64,000 nt of DNA, from NCBI GenBank assembly GCA_013397115.1, contig VWZW01001341.1:186001-250000 (forward strand). The letters are read 5' to 3'. This stretch comes from Edolisoma coerulescens. Taxonomy: Eukaryota > Chordata > Aves > Passeriformes > Campephagidae. Made by a program: the position numbers and the translations under genes. The notes below the pieces were generated by a model that saw only the letters and a list, made by a program, of their open reading frames with translations, did no database searches and had not been told where the DNA came from. Positions 13,666-26,800 of the stretch are shown piece after piece; position 1 is the first letter of the stretch; the number at the start of each line of letters is the position of its first letter.

Positions 13666-16600
13666 TGAGTAGTGGGCAGTGTGTATTTGTAGCTATGAAT
13701 CTGGGCTCAAATTTATTACTGGGATGAGTGAGGCTGCGTTGGTTTGCTAATAAACACACCAGAAAAATGTGACCAAGAAGAAAGGAGACTTAAAAAAAGC
13801 CTTTCAAAAAAGTTATAATTTCATAGAAATTATTTTTAAAAAGCAAGTTTTGAAAGCAATTTTTGCTGTCTTTCCCTCTGGGAGCTGCCTTTTTATTTCA
13901 CAGTGGGTAACTGAGAGGCATGATGAGGATTAAGGCAGAGCAGATCCAAGTCATATTAGAAACCACTGAGAAATAAGGCTGGCTCATCATTGTTTTAAGG
14001 TTAAGTTCAAGGAGTTTCTCTGATGTTTTGATCAAAATAAACAGATTTTATCCTACTGTTAAATTAATGACAATGTTTGCTTCTTTAAACGACAAAATAA
14101 ACACACTTTTGGAAATGGTTAGTGGCTCAAAGTCACAACACTAATTTAAAGGACATTTCTCACAGAAAGAAAGGTATAATAATGAAAAGGAAAGGCAAAC
14201 TATTACCTTTGTGGACACACAGTACAGATATTTTTAGTGATAAAACTGTCAATAAACTCTTACTTTAACATTTTATTTTCACTGACCTTAGCAACTGTAA
14301 ATCCAAGTCATAGTCATGAAGAGTTAAGATACAATTAAGGCTAAAGAAAAATAGCCCACACTGGTCAAAATCATTCCTTTGTAAAGAGAACTGGGGTTGT
14401 GCCTGTGCACCCAGAAAACAGGCAGGTGCATATCTGGATTTTGGATACATGAGGAGTGAAACTGGAGAAATCCCACAGAAATCAGTGTCATTATCCTAGC
14501 AATAAAAAGGTGTATAAGAGTGTAATTTTAGCCAACAGGCACACACAGACTCCAGTCTCTCCATCACTCTTTACAGCATCAAAAAGGATATATTAAATAA
14601 GTAGCATGATAAGGAATATCTTTATTCTGTAGCAAACCCTGCCTTAGAGGGGGAGTTGAATGCACTCTTGAATTTTAAGCAGCAAGAACTTCAGTAGGAG
14701 GTTCTCTCTGGCAACAGTTGAAAAGGCTGAAGAAGACATTCACACAAAAATGCATCAAATTCCAGAAATTTGACAAGACCAGGTTATGAAGCTGAACAGG
14801 GTTGTTTAAAGCAGCTGGCAACTCTCTAATTTATTTCACCTGTCCTTTTCATACTGCCAGGGAGAGTCTGCCCCACAGGTGAGAACCAAATCACATCACT
14901 ACATGCCTGATATCATGCCAACTCTCCCGAACAGCAAAAAAAGAGTCTATTTTCTTTAATTGCCAGGTGTCAAGCAGACTCATTACAGTGTACAGAAAGC
15001 TCTCTGTGCAACAGATCAACCTGAAGAGGCTTATCTTTGTGGCTGCTGTCTATACAGACATAATTAAATAAAAGCAGATGGAGGAGGCACTAAATAATTA
15101 TGACTCCAAGATAAATAAAATGCTGGGTAAGTAACTTCAGAAGTATAATTTAGGCATCTTACATAAATAAAAAGTATCAGCATCTTCTGTGATATGTTTT
15201 CACACTGAGGTAGTTCAGAAAATTAAAATAATCAAGAAAACAATGAAGTGAAGTATTAAACTAAAAATATTAAGTATGTCTTACACACACATAATAGGAA
15301 ACAGGTACAAAGTCACTCTGACTCACTCTTCCCACAGGCAAATACAAATTTTCTGTATGGCCTTTGCTAACGCATGTGCCAATTAATCTTGCAATCACAT
15401 TATCACAAAACCGTGCTGTTTGGCACTTTTTCTTATTTCACAGAACACAAAGGAGCTGCCCCTATTCTTTACAGCCACAACTCCATAGAGATCCAATCAC
15501 TGGGACATGCCAGAGGCCCACTTTAGCTGTGCTAGATCTTGCCTGGCAGGCCCAGCTGTACAGGATTTCCTGGAGTTTTTGCAGTGAGGTGTATAGATTC
15601 CTTGGTCCTTCTTCAGCTATCAGACGTAGACCCCAAGTCACTGTGCTGCTCAGTGTATCAAGGTCCCACTCCTACAAATGGTAAATTTTCCATCAACTTC
15701 CAAGCCCTGTGGTTCCCCACCAGGTGCCCCAGGTGCAGACACCAAGCCACAACAATCAATCGTGCTGCCATGCTCTTCACACAATAAACTCGTGCATGGC
15801 GCAGGGGCTGCCAGCCTGCCTCTGGGCACCTGTGCTTTCCTGCTGCCCCCCAAAGCGATGAAAAAGAGAAAATCTGTTTCTCTTTGCACTCACAGTGAGA
15901 TATGGGGGCATATATCAATAAGATTGTTCACTCTCGGCTGAGGTACCCAGCTGACCATCCCTTCTGGAACCAGAAAATAGAGAAGAAAAACTTGTCAGAT
16001 TCCTGCAGCCTGAAGGTTAAAATGCAGGCAGACAGTGTGTATATGGGGAGCTTTTGTGCAATGTTTTGCAGCTGTGTTCCCCTAACACGACTATATCTAA
16101 AGAGTAGTTAAGAACATGAGGGATTGAAGTAAGTACAGTGCCAACCTAAAAACCCTGTTCAGTCCGCCACCGGTCTTAAATGTTTCTTTCTTTGTAAATA
16201 TGATGTTGTGTAGCCTGTTGCAAAGTATTTCATTCAGTGCCAAGTAGTCTGCAGTGCTATTAATTGCTCCTGTGAAACATCCGGTTAGAAAGTGGGACAA
16301 AATATTCGAACAACACTTTTTAAAGAATCTAATCCACATTGCCTTAACCCTCTAAATATGTATCTGCATAACAGAATAAAAGTGGGGGTATTGTATATTT
16401 TACAGATACATAAGATGACCACATAGTGGTTCTATGAGAACCTTGATCCAAAATCTCCTTTCTGATCTGTGTGGCAGATCTATTCCTTGCTTGCATGTTT
16501 TCTTGCTTTTCTGTCCAGAAGTTTACAGAACTATTATTCTTTGTACACAAAGAAAATAAAATGTCCTTAACAAAAGTCACACATAACAAAACAGCTCTAA

Positions 16601-19600
16601 CCTACAAATATAGCAGTGGAAAATGTTACATTTTCTAAAATGGTCTCTCAGTGGGTGTGACCCAAGACCATAGAAGGTGTCACGGACTCTTGTTTCATCA
16701 CCCACAAAAGGTAACTAAGCACAGCAAGCTCAGCCATGCTTTTCAGCAATCTAGGGAGTCAACCAGCCAGGAAAGGTTGAAAACCAGTCATCTAAACAAG
16801 CATATATAATCTTTGTACATAAAAGAAGCTATGACCTCTTTTGAACCATGGGATAGTATTCATTATTGCAAGAAAAGCTTCACAAAGGAAAAAAAATTAG
16901 CTGTGTCTTTCAGTTAGGACATGCCTTCTGCACAGCTGGACTACACAAAGCCATTTAATTATGGCAGCAAGGAGCTCAACAGGGCAAATTGCCTTGAGAA
17001 ACAGTGTGTGTTAGCTTGTGACCAACACTGCACAGTCACCCGTCAGCTCGGGCTGCACACAGTATAAATTCCCGTCTGCCTCAAAAATGCCAGGCAGATA
17101 ATCCTGTAGTCATAACCTACTGTAAGGAAGAGGCACATGACAGCTGGGTCAGTGGCTACGCTTGAACCCAAGACTTGGAAGGCCTCTATTCAACACTTCT
17201 TTAAATATAAGCTTCACTAAGTTTCTAGCCTCCTATCTCTAAAAGGGAAAATATTACTTGCATCTGTGCTGAGGCACTGTGAAGATAAAAATTTTCCAGA
17301 AAGATAATTCTATAACTTACAATATAGAATTCTGTCAATCAGCTTTGCCAGAGATGACATCAAACTGTGTACTCAAATAGTGAAGGAAAAAAAAATTATG
17401 CAGTCTTAATCTCCCTCAAATCTCTCCTATTTTGCCATCCTGTTTAGCCCACCTCATCCATCTCACAGACTGATTAGCTTCATTAGAGATGCACCTGTCT
17501 TCTCAGTTTTACTTGTGAGTACTTGAAGACAGGCTGCAATGAAAAATCTGATTGCAACCTGTGAATTCACATTCAATACCACTGAAACCAGAGTCCTGTG
17601 GCAACAGTTGCTTCCCATTCTCATTTATCCACTGTTCAAGATCTCTGAAAACCACACTACCATTCCCTTTGGTTGACAGCAATCCCAGCCTATTTTCAAA
17701 GCGGACTTACATTCCCAGTCTGGAAGCAGCCCCTCTCACCACCTGTTTGCAAGACAGAAGGCTCTGCATTGTCCTTGTGTCTTTGGAGGTTAAGAAAAAT
17801 CTCTGATATTTTAAAGAGAATCTAAGTAGTCTGGATTTAAATAGGAACAACTACTACCATGATGACTAAGGAATGCTTGCTGGATATGGCATAAAGTACT
17901 TCAAAGCATGTCCTGGTAGGAGAGGGGGAAAATGTGAAGAGGAATCAAAGAGATTTCATGCAAGAGACATGAATGGTTCCCAGATGTAGGATCAAATCCA
18001 GATCACTGTGTCAATGGATCAGTACACAGGTCACCATCTACTGAATTCAGAGGTAAGTGGAAGTAGCAGAGGCTGTTATACTCTTGCCAAAGTCTAAATT
18101 AAGACAATTTTCACAATGAGCAAGCAGAAAAATATAAAAAGTTAGGGGAGAAGAAACTAATAAAGTCCAACCTCTTTTCACCCCAAACTTCAACCCCTCC
18201 AAGGTCTCCTCTAGCTTTGGCTTTAGTGTTTGCAGTGGCAGCTGATTCTGTGTAGATCCTCTTTATAATTTACTTTTGCCCTGTTCATTGGGTGGTTTGG
18301 TTTTTTTTTCCAGAACAAAAGTATGGCAAAAGATTTGCAGTTTCAAAACTAATTAAACAATTAGCTCATGCTTCCTCTCCACCTAAAAATGATGGCAAGT
18401 TCACCACAGACAGACGGGCTACACCATCCTTCTGTAGGGAAACAGATACACCCATCTACAGACACAGAGTCCGTCATATCTTCCTACAGACACCAGGTGC
18501 TATTAAAGCAAAACTACTGCTAATCCCTCGTTTAGGGTTCTATTTTACGAAACAAATAAAAATCATTATATCTGGAAAGGCATACTATTTGATCTGATGC
18601 TTTCCAAACTGGATCCTAACAGCTTTCACTGAGGCTGAATTAATGTCTTTTGAAATTTGTGAAGATTATTGCTGACCTATTTAAAACAAAGATAAACAAA
18701 ACTAATGGGAAAAAAATTCGTTCTGCTCTCTTATTTTTACTACAAAGACAGACAGTCACACAGCCTAAAATCACAACCAGGTATAAATTTTGACCATTCT
18801 CAAGAGGGCCACTGAGATGAAAGCATTTGCTTGCTGAGCTTCATTGACTGAAAAACACTTGACTGTATACATTTAAAAATGCTGCTTATCTGAACTGTTT
18901 CAAGAGATTAGTTTGCATATTTAATATGTTAATGTTTCACAAGTAAGAAGATTTGCAGTGACTTATTACAGGACATCTAACTTGGCAGAGCCCTGAGTCA
19001 TTTAAGCTGGTACCTTAGTCACTAAATGCCAGCTACAGTATTACACACCACCTCAGAGTCTGTCCATGGCAGTAAGCCAGTTTTGCACATCCTCTTCCAA
19101 AATCCAGGTTAGAGTCTGTCTTTCAGCAGGATATTTCTCAGTGGTTTATATTTCCACTGTCACTAACATGTCAGTAAGAGTGCATATCTTTTGAGCTCTG
19201 ATTAATTTTGCCTTGACACTATTGAAATGCCAAGTACAACTTTAACTCAGGTTCAGAAATGTTAATCAGGTTTGAAATATCCATAGATTGCATATATATC
19301 AAGGCCTGTAAATACTCAGAGACATCTGTCAGGATCCACATGGCATTAGCAGTCTTGTTTCTCGCTAGGCCCACAGAGTCAGATGTTCATCAGCACTGAT
19401 AATGAAATATATAATCTCGAAACAAAAGGACATGGCCTTCTATTAAAGTCTTCTAAGATAAAAAATATGAAGATATATCTCTTCTAAGATATACATTAAC
19501 TTGCATTCTCAAATAATATTTTGATTATTTACTTTTTCAGAGCTGCCACTGGCCACATTAATAAAAAATTTCTGTCTAAATACTGATGTCCAGAAAAAAA

Positions 19601-19603
19601 AAA
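13666..19603. other. Intronic DNA, no genes or recognised repeats
   Basis: AT-rich single-copy-looking sequence inside the inferred LHFPL6 intron. Open frames up to about 106 codons on either strand (for example around 15364-15941) lack protein-like composition, splice context or family resemblance. I see no RNA gene. Confidence 0.6.
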
Positions 19604-19690
19604 AATCACAGAATATTCTGAGTTGGAAGGGATCCACAAGGATCATTGAGTCTACTTCTTAAGTGAATGCTCCAAACAAGGATCAAAAAT
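19604..19690 (-). mobile_element. CR1 3'-end fragment
   Basis: AATCACAGAATATTCTGAGT followed by 'tggaagggatccacaagg' is the reverse complement of an avian CR1 3' terminus. The match fades near 19690, giving a very short 5'-truncated insertion or a decayed one. It is preceded by an A-rich run at about 19594-19605. Confidence 0.85.
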
Positions 19691-22600
19691 CCTGTGTCTT
19701 GGATCTCTGCATAATTAGATCATAATCATAATGTGATTTCTGTGGTTTAAACCTCTACCATTATGCTAGGTATAAAATTTATAGGAATCTCCAGACTTCA
19801 GGATATAAAATACTCATTAATTTTGTGAAAGAGGAAGAAACTTCCCCAAGAGCAATTTTATTGCTGAACAGTCTGCTACACTGTATTAGGTCTGCTACTT
19901 ACACTGGAGCATTTTGTGCTGGAAACACCAAGATCCTGTACTTCAAGCCCTCATGCAAAGACAGAGAATAATCTGTATTCTTATATTCAGCTTAGCTGGA
20001 AAAAAACCTCACAGAAACTATGAGCTATGCCTTCATCCATAAACCAGCCAACCAATGTACTCAGCCAACCTGGAAAAAACAAAACGAGCTTTCAGTCTGT
20101 AGCCAGAGGTTCATGCACTGAAAACTGTGCTCTGGAAAGACCATTCCCAGAAGAAAGGGTGAGGCCATCTTTTCCAGCCAGGTCCAAGTCAGGGCTGATT
20201 TCAAGGGCACTGTGACAATTTGCACGGGCTGGGTACCCAGCTCACTGTTCAGAAGTGGCAGCTGGAGCACACAGCTCTTGCAGCAGTCCTTCAGAGACGT
20301 GGTGGATGCCTGGAGTCACTGCTAGCAAGACTCCCTTGCTTTCTTGGCACAACTAAGCCTCCTCCTCCTCAGGGAACTCAAGACAGTCACTGAGATGTGA
20401 ACTACAGTTAGCCTATCCACCAAAAAGATGTTGTGCCAGTGCATGCATGGGATTGACCAGTCCCATCACATGGGGAACCTCCAAGGAATGGGGGCACCTT
20501 GAGGAAAATTCCCAGCAGATTTTCTCCCACGAGGAACTACAGAGCACAAAGGTCTCTCCTGCAAAGAAGGTGGGGAGCTGGCCATAATCTCCAGCTTTCC
20601 TGAGGTGTTTAAGAAAAACCTGAATTGTTTCAGGATGATCAAGACTGTGTACATTTGGAAACTCTTTGCCTACAAGGGCACTATGGAGACCTCACGGTGG
20701 AGAACACCAAGATATTCCATTAGGAAAACTGAAAGGACAAGAACTAACACCTTCTAAAGGGCATAAGGAAAACTTTCATCAGTTGGAAGTCTCATTCCGA
20801 AAAAAAGTTATGGTCTCCCAAGCTTGGCTGCCCTTGTCTTGGCAGTGAGGCACAGATCTGTCAGCCTCTGAGTTACCTCAGAATGCAGAGCTCACTTTTA
20901 AGAACTTTTGAGCTTCACTTTGAATTAATTTTTAATTAGGGACACTTAAAATTTTACTGAGAAACCATAACACATTATTTTTGGAAGTTCAGTTTGGCAG
21001 AATGAAAAAGGGTTAGCGTTGCAGAGGGGCTGGCACTCTGCAAATAAAGACCTTTTAGAGTGCACCTGAAAACCACTTATACTTTGGCAAAACCACTCAT
21101 AGTTGTACAAATTTGCCCAGTACCCGTCTAGAGAAAATGTTGTTCTGCATTGGGGAGGAGGTACCAGTGATGAGAACAAGAGGTGCCAGGCCCGTGCTGG
21201 GGTGCTCATCTTGCCTCACCCCACCAACCAAAGACTGAGCATCCAATACTAAAAGGGAAACAACTGTGTTTGCTCCCTGTATTCATTCCTGTGCTCATAT
21301 ACGTACATACACTTTCCTACCAAACCAACCTCCTCATCTGTTTTTGAAAAAAAAACTCACACAGACTTGCTAAGCAGTCTGGGTTGCAGGCTTGTCTAAC
21401 AACCTTCGGTTGTCAATCCAGCAGCAGTCCACTAGGTCTGCTTTTAAAATGAAGCTGTGATTAGCTTGAATGAAATAAAATTTGCCTCTTACAGCAAGCT
21501 CTTTAACTGCACTTTTGACAGTCTTCAATGGTACAGAAAGGAAGGAGCTCCTTTTTGCTGTCATTGTATGTGAAAAACACTTGCAAGCTGACCTGGCTTC
21601 TCATACATTACTTTTCTACAGAGATTTGCAACAGTGTCTGAATGGTCTTCCCCCACCTGCTCTGCCAAATTATTATGGTACAAGCACTTTGAAAAAAAAG
21701 CACAATTGCTTGAAATTACACTAGAGTCAAATGTTGATAAAAAGGTGTCACAGAGGGAATGAAAACTAACTGCTGTGAAATTTAATGAAACCCACTGTGT
21801 GCCAAGGGCACAGGCAGCCAAATTGAATTTAAAAAAGTGCCAAGCAGAGAAGCTTGTAATCAGACTAGCCACTATGTTAGATGAGATAAGCAGAATGACT
21901 TTTTTCTATCACTAGATCAAAACAGACTGCAATTCTTATGCATGAGATGAAAAGTTACAGTATTTATCTTCCCAGCTTCCTGTGTTCTTAGCACCGGATC
22001 TTCGGCTTAGTGGCATGAAATGGAATTTGCCATCTCCAGTATGAGGCTTGTCCCAACCCTCACAGGGCTCTTTCCTGACAGTTTTTATTGCAAATTGTTA
22101 CGGAATTGTTAATGGCTCAGCATAAACTGTCTCCAGCCATGGTGGCCCCTTCCACAGCCTGGGCAATGAATTGGAGAGGAGAATAGGACATAGAAGATAA
22201 TGCCAGCATAGGAGAAGGACTCTGTTCAACAGTGCTCACACGGAGAACAATTGCCAAAGCATCGCTTCACTGCAGCCTGTTAAGGAATTATTTTACTCCT
22301 TAATTATTATAACAGCATTATTTTGAAATTGTGCTAAGAAGAGCCTGATCTCCCAAAGAGAACTGCTTGCATTCATTTTGGGAGTAATCCCTCAAACTCT
22401 GGTTAAGGACATGGGACAAAAATGCTGTGCTGCACATCTTTGTTGGAAACAGCTTCAGTACATCCATTACTTTAGTTGTTTAGGGGGTTATCAGCAGTTC
22501 TGGCTCTGGGCCACACAGAGAGGCTCAGAGTCTGCACCTTTGCCTCACTCATGAGTTTCAACACTGCAACCTGCACAAACTTGTAACCTGGCCCAAACGG

Positions 22601-23049
22601 CCAGATTCTCCTTTTAATGGTCTGCTAGTGAAGCTGGAATACTTTCTGGAGAGAAAGTTTCTAGCAAGAGAGGAGATTTCCAGCACTGAACAAAGCTCTC
22701 CAAAGCCAGCCATTGTGTTTCTTATAAAAGGATTTCTCATAAAAATGTCCTGACTTTTATCACGACCTCTTGATTTTGCAGAACGTGCCTGTAATGGTTT
22801 CAGGGCTTGTCTTGGCTGTAAAGAGTTTTATGCCAGTATTTAGTGCCATTCATCATGTTTTTACTGCTGTGCCAGAAAAAGAACTTGAAACCTAACAGAA
22901 TTCCTTGAAATCTAAAACACAGTATAGCACAGAAGCCTTACGTTTCCTATTTTCCTGTGCATAACCCATACCACATCTGATACATCCTCTGCAAGTCAGC
23001 AGTACCAAAGAATACATCTGTCTGCAGGCATGGCAAACAGAACTTCCCA

Positions 23050-23155
23050 AGGAGGTGAAGCTCCTCTCCTCTCACAGCCCCCTCCATTCCCACTTCCCCT
23101 GCTTCCCTCCCCACACATCCCCCTGCCTCTGACTGCTCCCTCCTCTGCTCATACC
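23050..23155. repeat. Pyrimidine-rich low-complexity tract
   Basis: A strongly C/T-biased plus strand (runs such as CTCCTCTCCTCTCACAGCCC and CCACTTCCCCTGCTTCCCTC) without a strict period. Confidence 0.8.
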
Positions 23156-23789
23156 TTTCTGAGGATGCAGTTGAAGTAAAACAGCTTTTAGGGGAACAGA
23201 GGTCATCTGAACTTTACCCCTGAAAGTAATTCATTTGTTACTAAGCCAACATTTAGAGGTCTCCTTTTACTTACTCCTCTACAAAGTACACAAGAAATGA
23301 GTCAGAATCAGTTCTTATCATATCAAAAATGAAATAAACCCAAATCTCCCTCAATTTCCCCATCTGACTTTGTTTCAGTTAGGACTTCTTTGGAGCAGCA
23401 ACTGCCTCTGCCTTTTCCCCTATCACAATGGATTTCAAGAGTTTCCTACATTGTAACAACAACAACCATAACAGAAGCAACACAGTACACCTGGGAATGT
23501 TTGTATAAATTTGCCAGACAGATTGTACTAATCTCCAAATGACATTCAAAGCTCATAGTCATGTAGCAGCACCTGGGCTGAGTCAGAGTAAATTTTGAAA
23601 CAAATTTTCTCTCACACATACCCTCACAAAGGTCTCTCAACATCACTCTACCCTGGTTTCTATAAATTCCCCAAAAAAAGCACTTTATAGTACATCCTAG
23701 TAACCCTTCCCAGTGACTGGCATTCAGCTGTATTGTGCCTGACCTGAATGACTTGTGATGCTCTGAATATCAAGTTTGTCCTCAACTGC

Positions 23790-23806
23790 AAAAAAAAAAA
23801 AAAAAA
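23790..23806. repeat. A17 homopolymer
   Basis: Seventeen consecutive A. No processed pseudogene body was recognised on the upstream side. Confidence 0.9.
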
Positions 23807-26800
23807 GTATTCATAAATAGGCTTTCATTTAGCTGCAGGCTTAGACAAAAACCTGAACTTGTGAAGAAGTCAGGCAAAGCACTCCTCAGAAGTTGTAAGG
23901 CCATTTCTTATACATCACTATGTTAGCAGGTTTCATATCCTTTCACAGGGTGCTGTATTTCAGAAGCAGCTTCTTTTATTCCAGATTGACCTTTCATGGC
24001 TTTATCTCAATACTTTCTCCAACTCCACATCCCTTTGCATTTATTAGAAATCTATTCTTCTCAAATTAACAATACCAATTTATATTACAAAGGCATCTTT
24101 ATTGGGAAACAATGCAAGACAACTGAACTGTCAGATAGCAAAAGAAAGGGTCAAATCTTTACATTACTATAGAAATTATATGGTGTTTATCAGAATTCTG
24201 TATCTTCTGCTTAATTCTCTCTGAAGCTCTTTGGATTCAGCTAAAAGATAAAATAACAATGATTTCTAGTAAGTAATTGTTTAGGCTTTCCTTCATTACC
24301 ATTCTTCATATTCCTATAAACTACTGCCAAGCTTACATAAAAGTCTGTCAGCCTAGTTAAGAACTGTACCTGCAAATCAATTCAAAGTGGTCAGTCCTCA
24401 TGAAAGATTGGGGCTTATCAGGCTTATGCAAGAAAATGTGGACTCAGCTGACGGTGCAGCAATCCTCTCAAGAAAGACTTTTGTTCTAAGGTGTTAGTCC
24501 TGATGCAATTAATAGTCCATACCTGGGGAATTAGGTAGAATCTGGCATCCCATTAAGGTCTCTGCACTGCCACAGAGCAGCAACCTCCTCCAAATCCCTC
24601 TAGTCACAATAAGTAGCAACAGCGCTGAGCTCCAGATCCTCTCTTCCCCTGGGTTCCATTAAGGAATACTGCTGTTGATTTCAACAGGTCAGGCTCTAAG
24701 GAAAAGCCAGTCGGGAGAGGAAAAAAAGTCTGCCTCAGTTCTCAGATGTACCTGTGACATCAGGGGACTGACAGTGGAACAAACAATGTAAAGGAGATCT
24801 AATCAAGCCTGGTGAATCAGCCTTATCAGCAGCATTGTCAGGGTGCAGTGACCATGCCCAATTTTTCATGCCTGAGAAGATATAGGACAGCTACTAGAAG
24901 GGATCTGTCAAATGCAATATTGACCCTCTGACCTGTGATGTCTTGTGGTGGCAGAGTCATCCCAAAAACAAGGACAGGAGCCTTTCTTGGCTCTCTGTGG
25001 CTCAAGGCCATCTTCATATGGTCTGAATGCCACTTAGGACCTCGCACTTGTGCAGTATAAAAAGCTTAACATCACTCAAGTCAACAAAGGTGTTCCACGG
25101 AGCCAAAGGAAATCCTTGATGGGAAGCCAGCCAACATGATGGCCCCCCCAAGGCAAGCAGCTGTGGTCGGAGTTTTGGTTGTACAAATACATCCTGAGTT
25201 TATTAGTTACACCACACTCCTTCCGAACTGCTCACTGCATGGAACCCATACATTGGCTGCTCTCGAGTTCTGTGCCTCTCTTCCTTGAAATGATGGAGTT
25301 TGAAAACTGCCTTATTTTACTTTGTGAAGCCAAAGTTAAAGTCCATAGATAGTAAAAATGTGTATTGGAGAAGTAAAAGGATGTGAGCAAGGAAAGGAAA
25401 ATGTAGGTTGAATACTGTGAAAGAAAAATTCCATGTGGAATGCATAGTAAGCTGAGTTTCCCAAGAGAAATGAGGAAAAAAAATACGAATTACATTGACA
25501 TTTAACACCAAACTGGACAAAATCCTGGAAAATGCACCACTGGGAACAATTCTGTCCTGTCTGTAGGGCATATGACTTCACTCGCACTGGAAAATACTGA
25601 AACATTTTGATGCCTAAATGAAGTTCCCAGCAATATTCAAGTATCTATTGAAATATCTCAGGAAGCAAAACAAGCCAGATCTTTCAATGCAGAAACAAAA
25701 TTGCTAACTCCAACCCAGATTGTGCTCTAATCAACACAAATGCCAAGGATCTGAAATGAAGTAACTCTGAATTTCCTCTGACTCCACACCAGCAAAATAG
25801 ATTATTTGGTCCCCTGCCTCACGTTTTCTAAAATTTCATTAGGTTATGCAAGCAAAACCTTTTGAAATGAAAAGTGTCACAGAAGTGCTGAGCAGCATTG
25901 TTTCTTTCTAATAAAAGCAGGGATAAAAAAAGCAGGAAGACTAAACTTCATTCTACAGATAAATAAAACAGCACTCCAGGACTTCTTTAGATCAAAAATT
26001 CTGTTCTTAATGCAAAATTCTGCTTAAACATAACACAGCTGCAGCAATATTCAAAACATCACTTTTATATTCAACATCAATAGGACAACAAGAGAAGTAA
26101 AGAGATTCTTCCCAATATTTTAGCAACATCTTCTTTTTTTCTTTTTTTTTTTTAATAATATCTGAGCATTTCCATTTTAAATGTGCTTCCAAAGTACCTA
26201 AAATCTTACTTGCAGAATTTGCTCCAGGCTGAAACTCTGCATGGGGCTTTTTCCTCCTCTGCCTTTAGTCAAAATTTATATTAGGATTAAATATAATTTT
26301 TGAAAAACAAAAATGAGTATGTATTCAAAGCAATTCAGTATAAACAAGTTAGTTCACTGGGGTAGCTCTTCAAGAAGAAAGTCATCATCAGAACCACACC
26401 CATTTTAGACCAATGTCAAATCCAATAATCCTAGAATAGAAATAGTGATGTAATTTGTACAAAGTGTCACTGACTTCAAAGGACACAAAAAGATTTGCAG
26501 CCTGTAAGGGCCCTGATTTTGAAACACCAGAAGAGTTATCTGAAGTGGTTGAGAACAGAATTAAAAAACTAAGACAGCTAAGTATGAGGGCTACTCTCCA
26601 CATCATTTGTCTTTTTCAAGTTACATATCCTCTGTTTCAGCAGCATTACAACTCCTTGCTTGCTCTGCACTGCTTGTGACCTTGCTGGTAGGGATGGCCT
26701 CCTCAGAGCTACTGATTCTCACCTTAGGACCAGTAATGTTTATCAGTGATCCTTCCTTGCTAACGAGTTTTGTTAAAATGGGTGGTGTTAGCTTAAATAG

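Noticed and set aside
18530..18545. TTTAGGGTTC as interstitial telomeric sequence
   Set aside because: A single TTAGGG unit with no tandem array.
23790..23806. A17 as tail of a processed pseudogene
   Set aside because: No coding-like or gene-like sequence precedes it. CR1 machinery in birds does not favour poly(A) retrocopies, so a simple repeat is the better reading.
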